A stretch of 64,000 nt of DNA from Oikopleura dioica. Taxonomy: Eukaryota > Chordata > Appendicularia > Copelata > Oikopleuridae. The notes under the pieces were generated by a model, which did no database searches, was not told the origin of the DNA, and saw only the letters and a list, made by a program, of their open reading frames with translations. Position 1 is the first letter of the stretch, and each line of letters starts with the position of its first letter. Where the stretch lies: positions 7,820,501 to 7,884,500 of the forward strand of contig OU015568.1 of the NCBI GenBank assembly GCA_907165135.1, in the 5' to 3' direction. Positions 49,046 to 58,898 of the stretch are shown here, in pieces. Position numbers and translations under genes: made by a program.

Positions 49046-50958
49046 ATGAGAGACTCAACATTAGAAGAAGAGGAAGAGGTCTTTGAGGAGCAGGAAGACC
49101 TCGTCGATCAACTGCCGAATTTCGGCGAGAAAGGTGAGCGGATTTCGATTTTTCTTGATGCTGACTTTGAAAGAAAAGGATGCTGCTGGACCTGGTCCTG
49201 GTGTATTGTGCCTATCATTAAACTGCTGCTGTGGATGTTTCAAAATTACTCGGCCGTATCAACCGCTGCTGGGTATTATGCTATGGCTTCGCATAATACA
49301 ACAATTGGTACTTTCTATCAGACAGGCACATCATTTTTAAATGATCAATTTTAGATGACGATGCTCTTAGGGAGGAGCTAAAACTACATTATGACAATGA
49401 GACAGGACCGGATTTTTATAAAAAATGCCAAATATACCATTTTTGATTTATCAACAATTCTAAACCCAAAAAAGGTTGTGCTGCTCAGAATGAATTCGGC
49501 CGTCAAGCGTCCCTTACTTTTGCTTCTTTGACACTCATCATCGTTCTCCTTCCAACGCTGTGGCTTTCAACCCTTTTCCTCCTTGACACGCGCAGGATGC
49601 TGAAAGGTCGAGTTGAGAAAGAGTTACTCCATCGATTTGATGAATAGACAGATATAATCTCGTTTCTTTCCCAACGCGCTCTAGACGTCGGCAAATTCAA
49701 TTTCGGAATGAAGATACTTTTCGGCGTGAGTCTCATCACGTGCACTGGCTATTTCGTCAAACATCTCATGCTCGTGATCTATGGGATCAAGGCCAGAAAA
49801 CTCGCCAAGAAAAAGAACGACATTTTTGACGATGAGGTGCAAAAATTCCTCTATTTGCACAGGCACTCGCAAAGCCACCTTGAACAGTTTAGACGAGTGG
49901 AAGCTGTCACTAAGCTTGTTCCACAGGTTTTGTTTGTTTCTTAGCACGTCTTCTACCAACATTAAGGCGATTCTGCAATTCTACGTCATTTGGTTCACAA
50001 TCGACACGGGCAACCGAGAACTAATGAAGCAGCTTGACTGCATGACAAAGACCTGGGTGCTCGTCGGCCTCTCTGTTCTCAAGTTTTCAGTCGACTCTGC
50101 GCAGAATGTCCGAGCTTTTCCAATCGACGAGGTCAAAGTTTTCGACAGAGGACAGGTCACGGAATTTCTCGACTACTACACGGACAAAAAAGTGCCCGGA
50201 AAAATGCCTATCGGACTCCTTTATTACGCTACTTCTATCACCTCCAGATGCATCCTTATCGCTATTACTGTATATTACTTACCAATTGGCATGCTCATCA
50301 TGTTGGGAGTGGTTCATTTGGCACTGGTGGCGCTTCCGTGTTTTGTCATTGGAAGCTACTGTAAGTCGTTTTTCGAAGAAGCGAGGAGGAAGCTCAAGGG
50401 GAAGAAGAGAAAGGTGCTCTGGAAACTATTCTACTATCTTGTGGTCGCTGTGCCTTCTGTCTATCTGATGTGGCTGTCGACTCTATTTACCTGGGTAGAT
50501 GTATATGGGGTCCCCGCAACGAAGCCTTGCATGATAAAAACTCACTCGAAGAAAAGAGAAAAGAGAAGGAACACATCGTACGCTAGTGTCTTGATCTACT
50601 ACTTTCTCGTTGTTTTCGGCGAGAACTTATTGCTAAGTGCATATTTTTACATCTTGCGCAAAGATTTGGTTTATTCCCAGCAAAATAGTATGCCATTTTC
50701 AAAAGCTCCGTTTTCATTTTTCTCTTAGAACTAACTTTCCATGAAGTAATGTGGACATTTGCTCTGCTCTGGATTCTCAAAGTGACTGGTTTTGTACTCG
50801 GCTGTTTGTATTATTTTTGTATTTGCAAAATTGACACTGAACACTGTAATCTCAACCAGGTAAAATTGACTAACCAAATTGGTACTCATCGTTGATTTCA
50901 GCCACCGATTGTTGAACGAGCCCTTCAGAAAATTAAGAGGATTGACAGTCGAATTTAA
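49046..50958 (+). CDS. XK-related multipass membrane protein
   Basis: Exons 49046-49133, 49179-49255, 49489-49606, 49685-49926, 49967-50687, 50729-50859 and 50902-50958 encode 477 aa, divisible by three. After an acidic N-terminus come several membrane spans, for example CIVPIIKLLLWMF, FASLTLIIVLLPTLWLSTLF, ILIAITVYYLPIGMLIML and LFYYLVVAVPSVYLMWLS. The segment FRRVEAVTKLVPQ joined to AILQFYVIW resembles the family pattern ending in ESxPQLxLQLY. XK-related proteins are phospholipid scramblases or their regulators in the plasma membrane. The assignment rests on this pattern and the topology, so a different multipass family is possible. Confidence 0.5.
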
Positions 50959-51289
50959 TACGATAACTGCCTAACTGTGTTACTTCAAATAAATTGCAAA
51001 TGAGCGTTATATACGCTCCGTGTCTGATATTTAATAGTGTATGAATCATCGCCCAGAGCACTAAAGCAAAAATATTTGATTGACATAACCCACGCGCCTG
51101 ACACACAGGTCAACAGAGTCTATTGACGTCGTTCAAAGAGTTCGAGAATAATCTTCCACCTTCACCAAGCCAATAAACTGCATAAAGTCTCGAGACTGTC
51201 CGAAGAAATTGAACAAAAAACAATATCGATTATCGATACACTACCTATTGTCGTTTGAAAGGCCCAAGAATCAAGTTCAATAAAGAGCA
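50959..51289. other. Spacer before the hydrolase gene
   Basis: Short intergenic stretch with an AATAAA soon after the XK-related stop. No other feature is supported. Confidence 0.4.
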
Positions 51290-54200
51290 ATGAAAACTTG
51301 TGAGAAAACGGAGAAATCAGAAATTCAACCAACACAATGGCTTCAGCAATTGATTCCAGATACGAAAATTCAGCAAAAAGATATCGGTAAATTTAACTCT
51401 TTGGAAAAAAATATTCAAAATTAATGTCAGACTCCTCGCTTGGAAAAACCAGAGTTTACTGGGCGAATCAAGAAAAGGACAAAATGCCGCTTGTGATGCT
51501 TCACGGTTGGGGAACTGGCTCTGGTTGTTTCTTTCGAAATGTTGCTCACGTGAATGCTCCTGTAATGCTTGTCGACTTGCCTGGATTTGGCCACTCGGAA
51601 AGAAAAGATTTTGGAACAGAGGACCCGTTGAAGATCGAAAGTCTCTGGTCTGAAGCGCTGACGGAAGTGATTCAAAAAGAAGTAAAAGAAGATTTCTGGC
51701 TGGCAGGGCATTCTTTCGGCGGTTATTTGTCGGCCAAATTGTGCATGGATGGAGTACTGAAACCGCAGGGCTTGATTCTTCTCGATCCTTGGGTACTTTT
51801 ACTCTTTAATTCTCAAATAACATCTTTCTAGGGATTCGCAGTAGACGACGGCGAGCTCCAGAAAAAGCTTGACTCTATGCCCTGGGCAAGAAGGACAGTG
51901 ATTAAAACTACGTTTGGTATTTTCAAGGCGCTCAAATGGGAAAGTGGTTTGGAAATGTTCCGGGCCTTCCCGAAGAGCATCGGAATGCCGCTTATGAGAA
52001 GAGCAAGGAATGATCTGAGGGCTGTTTACGGCGATGAATTCTTTGAGTACACGTATGAGATAAACAGCATGGGAAAGGATTGAAATTTTATTATCACCTT
52101 CATTGTTTAGTTTTCACAGTAGTTAATAATGAATCATGAGGATCGTTTTTCGAACGTTTTCGTTTATTTAAAACATCATCAGGAAAAACTAGAAACTGTT
52201 ACGACAGAAAAAGAGATAGAAAACTAACTTGGTGTGTGAGAAAGCTGGACAGATAGCTAACTGAATCGAAAATTTCAGAGCAGAAAACAAGTGAAAAAGG
52301 AAAACAAGCGAAAGATAGTCGAGCGCCAAGGTGGCCCTAAAACAGTGCTCGACTAAAAAGTTTTAAATTGTTTAAAATCAGATTGTTCGTTGAGTGAAGG
52401 TTTATGGAGTAAAATAAGAAATTGTTCCGTGTTTTTTTCGTTGACTCTCAAAAGTTAGATTGGTCTGGAGTACGTCAAAGAACTGAAGAGCAAAGTCATT
52501 TTTTGATAGTTTACGACGGATTTTTGGAAGGTTCTTGAAAGGTTTTGCAGGAGATAATATGTTTATAAATAGAAGAAGGAGCAGATTTGTTCTGATTATT
52601 TGAGCTCGTATGTTCACACCAGCGTATACCGGCACGTCTCATGGTTTGACCGATGTAACTAGCACGACAAGGACATTCAAATTTATAAATAAGATCGTTT
52701 AGCTCGTGTTTATCTACTGATCTTTTCCAAAATTTACCTAAAGCACGCTCCAAACGAATAGTCCTCCAAGAAATAGTGAGACGAAAAGACGGAGTAACTT
52801 TGCGAAAGAGTTTTTGAAGACTTAATCCGATTTTGTAGCACCGTTCACTAGTAAAATCAAGACACAAGTTGTATTTTCTAATAATTCCTTCTTCATCCCT
52901 ATGAAGCGGTTCAAAGTTTTTAGATTTAATCTCATTAATTTTACGCTTGATAATGGGCAAAGGATAGGAGTTTTTTAGGAAGCGTTGTGTCAATTGTTTG
53001 AGTGCGAGGTCTAAAGAATACGGACACGATGTACAGTTGAATCTTCTGTAAATTTCTCCTGTCAATAGAGAGATCTTTTGATTGAGAGGACACTAGTTTT
53101 AAAGTTAGTCAAGATGTCGGACTTATTATCTTTTTCGAAAAAGAAAAGTTGGTATTTTCCATCGTGAAGTTTAATACTAGTGTCAAGATAAGAAATGAAA
53201 CTAGATTTCATTTCTTCAGATGTCATTTTGATGGTAGGGTGAAATCGATTCATGCAATTCAATATACGAGATTTTGCAGATTTTCGAGATACAATAAGGT
53301 AGTCGTCGACGTACCGTGAGCAGAAGATTATATTTCCTTTTTTGATTTCAGTATTTAGAAATTTAGTTTCTAAGTGAGAAATGAAAATATTTGCAACACA
53401 TGGGGCAAGTTTGCTGCCCATGCTGCATCCATTACGTTGACGAAAGAAACCTTCAGGAGTACTGAAGCTAGTAAATTTCTGTAAAACACCAGTTAAAAAT
53501 TCCTTGAAGATAGAGCGATCAGGAAAGTAGGAAATAGAGCCGTCTGACATTTCCTCTGGTTCGAAATATTTTAATGGATTTTTATATAAAATATCTAAAA
53601 TAACTTCGATGGCTGAGGAAACATCAATGTTAGGATACATCGAGACAATGTCTGCACTCCAAATTATATGTTCATCAACTGAAATTTGATCAGCAATGTC
53701 CATAAAAGAGGACTTGAATTGTTTAGTTGATGAATATGAAAACTGAAGTTCAGGAATAATTTTGGAAATGATGGAATAGATGTATTTTTCTGCACCACTG
53801 CATAGTGAGCCAGGGCTTCCTATGATAGTCCGCACTGGATGAGGTGAGGGTTTGTGCATTTTAAGAATACCAAAACTATTTTTGATTTTATGATTACATT
53901 GAAGACTGCGAAATGTAGAATGGGAGATTTCAGGGCGAAGTTTTTTAATAAGTAAGTTGTAATCTGAAATGTCTTTGGTTGTAGGATCAGATTCACAAAT
54001 TACAAATTTATTACGCGGAAATTCAGCATTCATTTTGCTAACATAATCAGTGGTATTAAGAAAACATAAATGTTTGCTTTTGTCAATTTTGACCAAAGTA
54101 ATATCACGATTTTTATCAAGATATTTCCGAAGAGTTTTAATGTCATCATTTTTGGTGAAACATTGTCTAAGTTGATGTAGATAATGATTGACTTCGGTTT

Positions 54201-55825
54201 CGACGCGTTTCTGAGTCATAATGTCAATTTTGAAGATGGAAATATGTTTTGACCAACTACGCAAGAGACTCTCAAAAGCAGGGAACAATTTGGAGTCACG
54301 AGGTGAACCTCCGACAGATCTGGAAATTCCATTTTCGAGAATTTTAAGAATTTTGGTTGGAATAATTTTGTCACTAAGATTGAAGATTTCGATCTTAGGA
54401 GAAGAGGAATCAGAATTAGAAATAAGATTTTTCAATTTTATTTCACGAGTTTTGTCAGAAGAACTTTCAGAAATTTGAATATTTCGTAGAAGTGATTTGT
54501 AAAAATCATTTCTCTCAAGTGTGGAAAAAGAGGAAGTGAAATTATCGAATTTAGATTGAAAGTCTTGAAAAGCAGAAGAAATTTCGAGGGAGAGATCATT
54601 TATGACTGTGTTGAGCCTTTTCAGTTGAAAATTTAAAAGATCTCTTTCAGTAGTTGAGGTGGCTTTAAGATTTAGTGATGGTGGTATTACTTGGTGTTGA
54701 GCACACTTTGTGAGAAACTGTAGTCTCTTCGTTAATCTGTAATGCCTTCTCATTAACCGCATCAGGAGTTCTCTCGATTCTCTCTCGCGGGAAAGTCGGT
54801 TATTCATCGTATATTTTTGATATTGACTTCGTTAATAATGAATCATGAGGATCGTTTTTCGAACGTTTTCGTTTATTTAAAACATCATCAGGAAAAACTA
54901 GAAACTGTTACGACAGAAAAAGAGATAGAAAACTAACTTGGTGTGTGAGAAAGCTGGACAGATAGCTAACTGAATCGAAAATTTCAGAGCAGAAAACAAG
55001 TGAAAAAGGAAAACAAGCGAAAGATAGTCGAGCGCCAAGGTGGCCCTAAAACTTTCTAAAAATTTCGCTTGTTTTCCTTTTTCACTTGTTTTCTGCTCTG
55101 AAATTTTCGATTCAGTTAGCTATCTGTCCAGCTTTCTCACACACCAAGTTAGTTTTCTATCTCTTTTTCTGTCGTAACAGTTTCTAGTTTTTCCTGATGA
55201 TGTTTTAAATAAACGAAAACGTTCGAAAAACGATCCTCATGATTCATTATTAACGAAGTCAATATCAAAAAAATATTCACAGTAGTTGTTCGCATTTGGC
55301 GCTAGACAAGTATGTAAACATTCTATTGTTCGTCCATTTTACAAAAAGATAAATTTCGGTGGAAAGCAAGAAATACAACTCGAGTTTTATACTCTTGGAC
55401 CGAACTAGTCCAGTAAAGATAAGAATCTCACATCTGGAGGTCGGCAGGCAATAGATGCATAAAATTCAATCCTCAAAAAGAACCCGCCACTGGCGAGAAA
55501 TCCTTTGCAAAACTGAAGAGCGAAACTGTTTACGCTAAAAATCCGATGCTGCCAAGACTATCTGAGTCTCTTCATTCCCTTCCTCAAAATACACATTTCA
55601 TCTTTGGAGCCAACAGCTGGCTTAGCTCAGAGCCTGCTGAAATTATTCAGCAAAAAGCCAAAGAAACGACGAATAAGAACATAACCATACACAAAATTGA
55701 AGGTATTGAAATAGCCTCTCATTATGGTTGATACCTTTTCAGGTGCTTCACACCATCTTACTGCAAGCCATCCAGACGAAACCAACGATCTTATCAATCG
55801 ATGCCTGTCACATGATATTCTGTAA
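51290..55825 (+). CDS. Alpha/beta hydrolase of the ABHD4/ABHD5 type
   Basis: Exons 51290-51386, 51431-51792, 51832-52072, 55481-55702 and 55743-55825 encode 334 aa, divisible by three. The nucleophile elbow is GHSFGG. Other landmarks are MPLVMLHGWGTGSG, LVDLPGFGHSER, LILLDPWGF and the histidine loop GASHHLTASHPDE. Ser in the elbow is ABHD4-like; ABHD5 has Asn. ABHD4 is a lysophospholipase/N-acyl phospholipid hydrolase and ABHD5 an ATGL co-activator. The loop where relatives have an acidic residue (family pattern GADTWID) reads GANSWLSSEP, so the catalytic acid may be missing or moved. Intron 3 (52073-55480) is GA-AG, has 15-base complementary ends and contains a whole Penelope-like element. 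Confidence 0.8.
52122..52343 (-). repeat. Penelope terminal repeat, left copy
   Basis: Identical or nearly identical to 54831-55052 in direct orientation. The high similarity suggests recent insertion. Confidence 0.85.
52511..53065 (-). CDS. Penelope element GIY-YIG endonuclease region
   Basis: The frame is open for 184 codons. The upstream half continues the reverse transcriptase thumb. The downstream half contains LIYKFECPCRASYIGQT followed by RWCEH, the GIY-YIG-like endonuclease signature of Penelope elements. It overlaps the reverse transcriptase frame by four bases (TTGA) in a different frame. Translation needs either a -1 frameshift or an undamaged relative; alternatively the copy has lost a base. 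Confidence 0.8.
   Translation of the reverse strand: MTGEIYRRFNCTSCPYSLDLALKQLTQRFLKNSYPLPIIKRKINEIKSKNFEPLHRDEEGIIRKYNLCLDFTSERCYKIGLSLQKLFRKVTPSFRLTISWRTIRLERALGKFWKRSVDKHELNDLIYKFECPCRASYIGQTMRRAGIRWCEHTSSNNQNKSAPSSIYKHIISCKTFQEPSKNPS
53062..54807 (-). CDS. Penelope element reverse transcriptase
   Basis: The frame is open for 581 codons starting MNNRLSRERESRE. Reverse transcriptase blocks are visible in order: SADIVSMYPNIDVSSA, RQRNGCSMGSKLAPCVANIF and CSRYVDDYLIVS with the catalytic Asp pair. The long N-terminal region is typical of Penelope-like elements. No internal stop interrupts the domain, so the copy may be recently active. Confidence 0.88.
   Translation of the reverse strand: MNNRLSRERESRELLMRLMRRHYRLTKRLQFLTKCAQHQVIPPSLNLKATSTTERDLLNFQLKRLNTVINDLSLEISSAFQDFQSKFDNFTSSFSTLERNDFYKSLLRNIQISESSSDKTREIKLKNLISNSDSSSPKIEIFNLSDKIIPTKILKILENGISRSVGGSPRDSKLFPAFESLLRSWSKHISIFKIDIMTQKRVETEVNHYLHQLRQCFTKNDDIKTLRKYLDKNRDITLVKIDKSKHLCFLNTTDYVSKMNAEFPRNKFVICESDPTTKDISDYNLLIKKLRPEISHSTFRSLQCNHKIKNSFGILKMHKPSPHPVRTIIGSPGSLCSGAEKYIYSIISKIIPELQFSYSSTKQFKSSFMDIADQISVDEHIIWSADIVSMYPNIDVSSAIEVILDILYKNPLKYFEPEEMSDGSISYFPDRSIFKEFLTGVLQKFTSFSTPEGFFRQRNGCSMGSKLAPCVANIFISHLETKFLNTEIKKGNIIFCSRYVDDYLIVSRKSAKSRILNCMNRFHPTIKMTSEEMKSSFISYLDTSIKLHDGKYQLFFFEKDNKSDILTNFKTSVLSIKRSLY
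54831..55272. repeat. Penelope right terminus: direct repeat plus inverted copy
   Basis: The 222-base repeat (54831-55052) is followed after a few bases by its reverse complement (55063-55272), which also includes the bases just outside the repeat (GATATTGACTTCG). A transcript would fold into a hairpin of about 200 pairs. Confidence 0.85.
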
Positions 55826-55924
55826 AAATGAAACTCTTCGAAATAAAATTCCCGTTAAATTTCACTCAGGAACTCTTCCATGATTTCAGTACAACCGAAT
55901 CAAAATCTATCGCGGTGCAGCCGA

Positions 55925-55941
55925 CCAATGAGCGCGCGCGA
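55925..55941 (+). promoter_or_regulatory. CCAAT/GCGCGC element upstream of THOC3
   Basis: CCAATGAGCGCGCGCGA lies about 170 bases before the THOC3 ATG and is nearly identical to the element at 47346-47363. It is a likely promoter element of the downstream gene cluster. Confidence 0.5.
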
Positions 55942-56100
55942 AGGTTCGATCTGCAAAATTTTAGAGATGATCCAAAGAACACGAAGATGCCCTAGAATCT
56001 GATGAATGAATGTTGAAAATTAATGTTTGCATACTCAATTTGCTGTTTTTCAAGAAAAGTAATCAAAAAGAAAAGCAATTGTTTGTTTTAGAAAAATAAT

Positions 56101-57887
56101 ATGGTCTCGGATAAATATACGACGTATTTCAAAGATCACTGCCGCGTAAAAGATTTCCCCGGACATTCTAGTAAAGTTCACACAGGCAAAGAGGTTGAAA
56201 ATTTCATTGAAAGTGGATTTGCAATAAGGATACGTGGCTTTACGTGGCGCGTTCTCGAGATTACTTCTTTCTTTGCCATTTTTTCAACCTCGAAAAAGTC
56301 GCATGGTCATGCGATGGAAAGCGTCTAGCTTCTGGAAGTTTAGATAAGACAGCATGCGTGTTTACGCTCGAGAAAGACAGATTAGTGAAAGAAAACAGCT
56401 TCAAAGGACACGGGGATGCAGTCGATCAACTGGTCTGGCACCCGTCGAATCCGCAGCTTTTTGCCACGGCGAGTGGAGACAAAACGATGCGAGTTTGGGA
56501 TGTTCGAACTGCCAAAGCTGCTGCTACTATTCAAACCAAAGGTTTCATTTTTGCGAATTTTATTTAAGATGGAATTAAAAAACTTCACTTGAGGCAAATT
56601 TTCATAAAAAATTTTTTCGTGCTCAGAAGATAGAGCAGAAAATTCTGAGTCGAATAGGCTAGATTTGACCCGAAAATTTTGACTTTATGACGTCGAAAAT
56701 TGCGTAATAAAGTCCAGATTAGGGCATTTTTGGTAAACTTTTGGGGAACTTTTAAGGGGGTTTCTGTTGGATTTATTCGACGTTCTATAGCTCAAAAGAA
56801 TCGCCGTCGAAAACTGAGGGGGGGTTTTTAAGGGTTTTGAAAAAGCTCAAGAAAAAAATTTTGACCAAAATTCGACCGGTCGGTTTCAACGTGTTTCGCT
56901 TGGAATTTCTCAAAATCCAAGAAAACCCCCCCTCAATTTTCGACGGCGATTATTTTCAGCCCAAGAACGCCAAAAAACTCCATCGGAAACCCCTTCAAAA
57001 GCTCCCAAAAAGTTTTTTGGGAGAAATGAGTCATAATGACGTCATTTGCCGGAATTATAGAGCCGGAAGTAGACCATTCGACTCAGAATTTCCTGCTCTT
57101 TCATATAAGCCAATAAAATTTTTTTGAAAAAATTTGCCTCAAGTCGACTTTTTTAATTTCATCTAAATTAATGTCGTTTCCAGGAGAAAATCTGAACATC
57201 ACCTGGCATCCAAACGGAGAATGCATCGCTGTGGGAAACAAAGACGATTTGATCCAATTCATCGATACAAAAACCTACAAGCCAAAGGGCGAAAAGCAAT
57301 TCAAATTCGAAGTCAACGAGATTTCGTGGAACAACGCGGGTACAAACTTTTTCCTCACAACTGGCACCGGCGCGCTCCATGTACTCGACTATCCGAAATT
57401 AAACAAGGTCGATGAGCTGGTGGCGCACACGGCAAATTGTATTTCCATTCAATTCAGGTGAGCAAACAAAAAGGGAAAGTTGGTAAAAATTGTAATTTAG
57501 TGACTGTGGGAAGTATTTTGCTGTAGGAAGTGCAGACGCGATTGTAACAATCTGGGATGCAATCGAATACATGCCTTTGAGAACGATGTCAAGGCTGGAA
57601 TGGCCAGTCAGAACGCTGAGCTTTTCACACAACGGAAGATTGCTTGCTGCAGCATCGGAGGACCATATAATTGACATTTGCAATGTACGCCTTTCCTTCT
57701 TTGCCATTTCTAACTTCTTTCTCAGGTCCAAACAGGAGAGCAAGTAGCAGCAGTGCCCACTGACAATCCAACCTTTTCTGTCGCTTGGCATCCATCGAAG
57801 CTCCTTCTCGCCTACACCTGCGACGACAAGGACAAGTACCACAAAGATTTGGGCAACGTGAAGCTTTACGGACTCATCAAAGAATGA
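56101..57887 (+). CDS. THOC3: THO complex subunit 3 (WD40)
   Basis: Exons 56101-56185, 56299-56541, 57184-57457, 57501-57684 and 57726-57887 encode 315 aa, divisible by three. WD40 repeats follow human THOC3 closely: VAWSCDGKRLASGSLDKTA, GHGDAVDQLVWHPSNPQLF, AVGNKDDLIQFID, KFEVNEISWNN, SRLEWPVRTLSFSHNGRLL and LLAYTCDDKDKY. THOC3 is part of the THO/TREX complex coupling transcription to mRNA export in the nucleus. Intron 1 (56186-56298) is GC-AG with complementary ends; intron 2 (56542-57183) is almost filled by a foldback element. It appears to head an operon. Confidence 0.95.
56186..56298 (+). other. GC-AG intron of THOC3 with complementary ends
   Basis: The donor is ACAG|GCAAAGAGGTTGAAAATTT and the acceptor TTTTTTCAACCTCGAAAAAG|TC. 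GAGGTTGAAAA is matched in reverse complement by TTTTCAACCTC, each starting five to eight bases from the splice sites. Confidence 0.8.
56561..57172. mobile_element. Foldback element in THOC3 intron 2
   Basis: The arms are imperfect reverse complements over most of the length: ACTTGAGGCAAATTTT against AAATTTGCCTCAAGT, CAGAAAATTCTGAGTCGA against TCGACTCAGAATTTCCTG, and a purine-rich centre of GGGGGGTTTTT against AACCCCCCCT. The repeat extends to within about 20 bases of both splice sites. No target duplication or coding frame was found. Confidence 0.72.
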
Positions 57888-57995
57888 AACACACTCTTCA
57901 CCACATGTTTTCAGGTCCCTGTTCCGTCATTCTAGATTCAATTGTTCAAAACTGCCTACTAAAAATGCTCTTTCTCATCATGTTCGTTCTGTAGA

Positions 57996-58786
57996 ATGGA
58001 TCCTGAGAACGGCCGTCGAACCGTAGCCGAAAAGGAGGCTCAAATCGGCACTGGCAACGTTGCCGGAATCACCTTCGGCGTCGATAAGTGGAAGTATCCT
58101 TACAATGCCACCGTCGAGCACACGATGGAGTTTAACCGACGAAAGAACGGCGGCTTTGGTGTCACTAATGTAAGCTGGAAGTGGGGACCAAAAACACTAG
58201 AATCTTTTTAGGACGTAGCTGAGTCTGTTTTCGGCCCAAACCCAACCAAATCTGCTTGGGATGAAGGACCAGTCCGCGGCGTCCTCTCCTGGTTCGGAAT
58301 GGACGAAATGCTCGGTCGAGGCGACTCTGGCGCTAGCTACGTTTCCTTCATGCCTTCTGCCGAGGAATTTAGAAAGAATTCTCCTCCCCTCGTAAGTTCC
58401 TCCTAACCTTCATCTCCTAATTCTTCTTCAGCCCCTCGTTTCCAAATACACGATCGGCTGGGGTGTCTTTGGCGCTGCACACGCTCTCTCCCTCCGTTAC
58501 CAGATGCGACTTCCCTTCTACGCCGCAATCCATAGAACTGCATTCACCATTGCCGCTTACGCCTGGCTCGGTTACCAGTACCAGAAGTTCGTCTACATGC
58601 GATCTCTTGGCGAGTTCAAATACGCTCTTGACTTTGCTGATCGACATTCCGTACGTGTCAACTTGACCGTCCAAATCTAAGCCCCTCATTTAGGACATTA
58701 TCTACAAACAGGAGTCATCGAAATTCGGCGATCCCGAAATCCTCGAACACTACGTCAAACTCTGCGGAAAGGGCCACCAAGGCTAA
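57996..58786 (+). CDS. Possible mitochondrial complex I subunit (NDUFC2-like)
   Basis: Exons 57996-58169, 58212-58391, 58432-58650 and 58694-58786 encode 221 aa, divisible by three. The C-terminal half has hydrophobic stretches (about residues 125-165) with HRTAFTIAAYAWLGYQYQKF followed by a charged tail, similar in layout to NDUFC2/B14.5b. The N-terminal half is unfamiliar, so this assignment is tentative. The ATG follows a TTCTGTAG acceptor 108 bases after the THOC3 stop, which suggests trans-splicing within an operon. Confidence 0.35.
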
Positions 58787-58898
58787 AGCGAAAGTTCATG
58801 TTACGTTTATTTATGATTCTAAAAATTCAAATCTAACTTATTTTGCCTCGAATAAATTGAGGTTTACTACATGATTCCGTAATTCTTTCTCCTTCAGT

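Larger units (their letters stand above)
52125..55275 (-). mobile_element. Penelope-like retroelement (complete or nearly so)
   Basis: A 12-base direct repeat TTCACAGTAGTT flanks the insertion (52113-52124 and 55276-55287). Inside are a 222-base direct terminal repeat (52122-52343 and 54831-55052) and, at the right end, an inverted copy (about 55063-55272). The right terminus therefore forms a long hairpin, as in Penelope pseudo-LTRs. Coding sequence on the minus strand gives a reverse transcriptase and a GIY-YIG-type endonuclease. The element lies inside an intron of the ABHD gene, antisense to it. Confidence 0.9.

Noticed and set aside
50495-50575. An intron after TTTACCTGG in the XK-related gene
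   Set aside because: The frame is continuously open through this stretch, and no acceptor gives a compatible phase.
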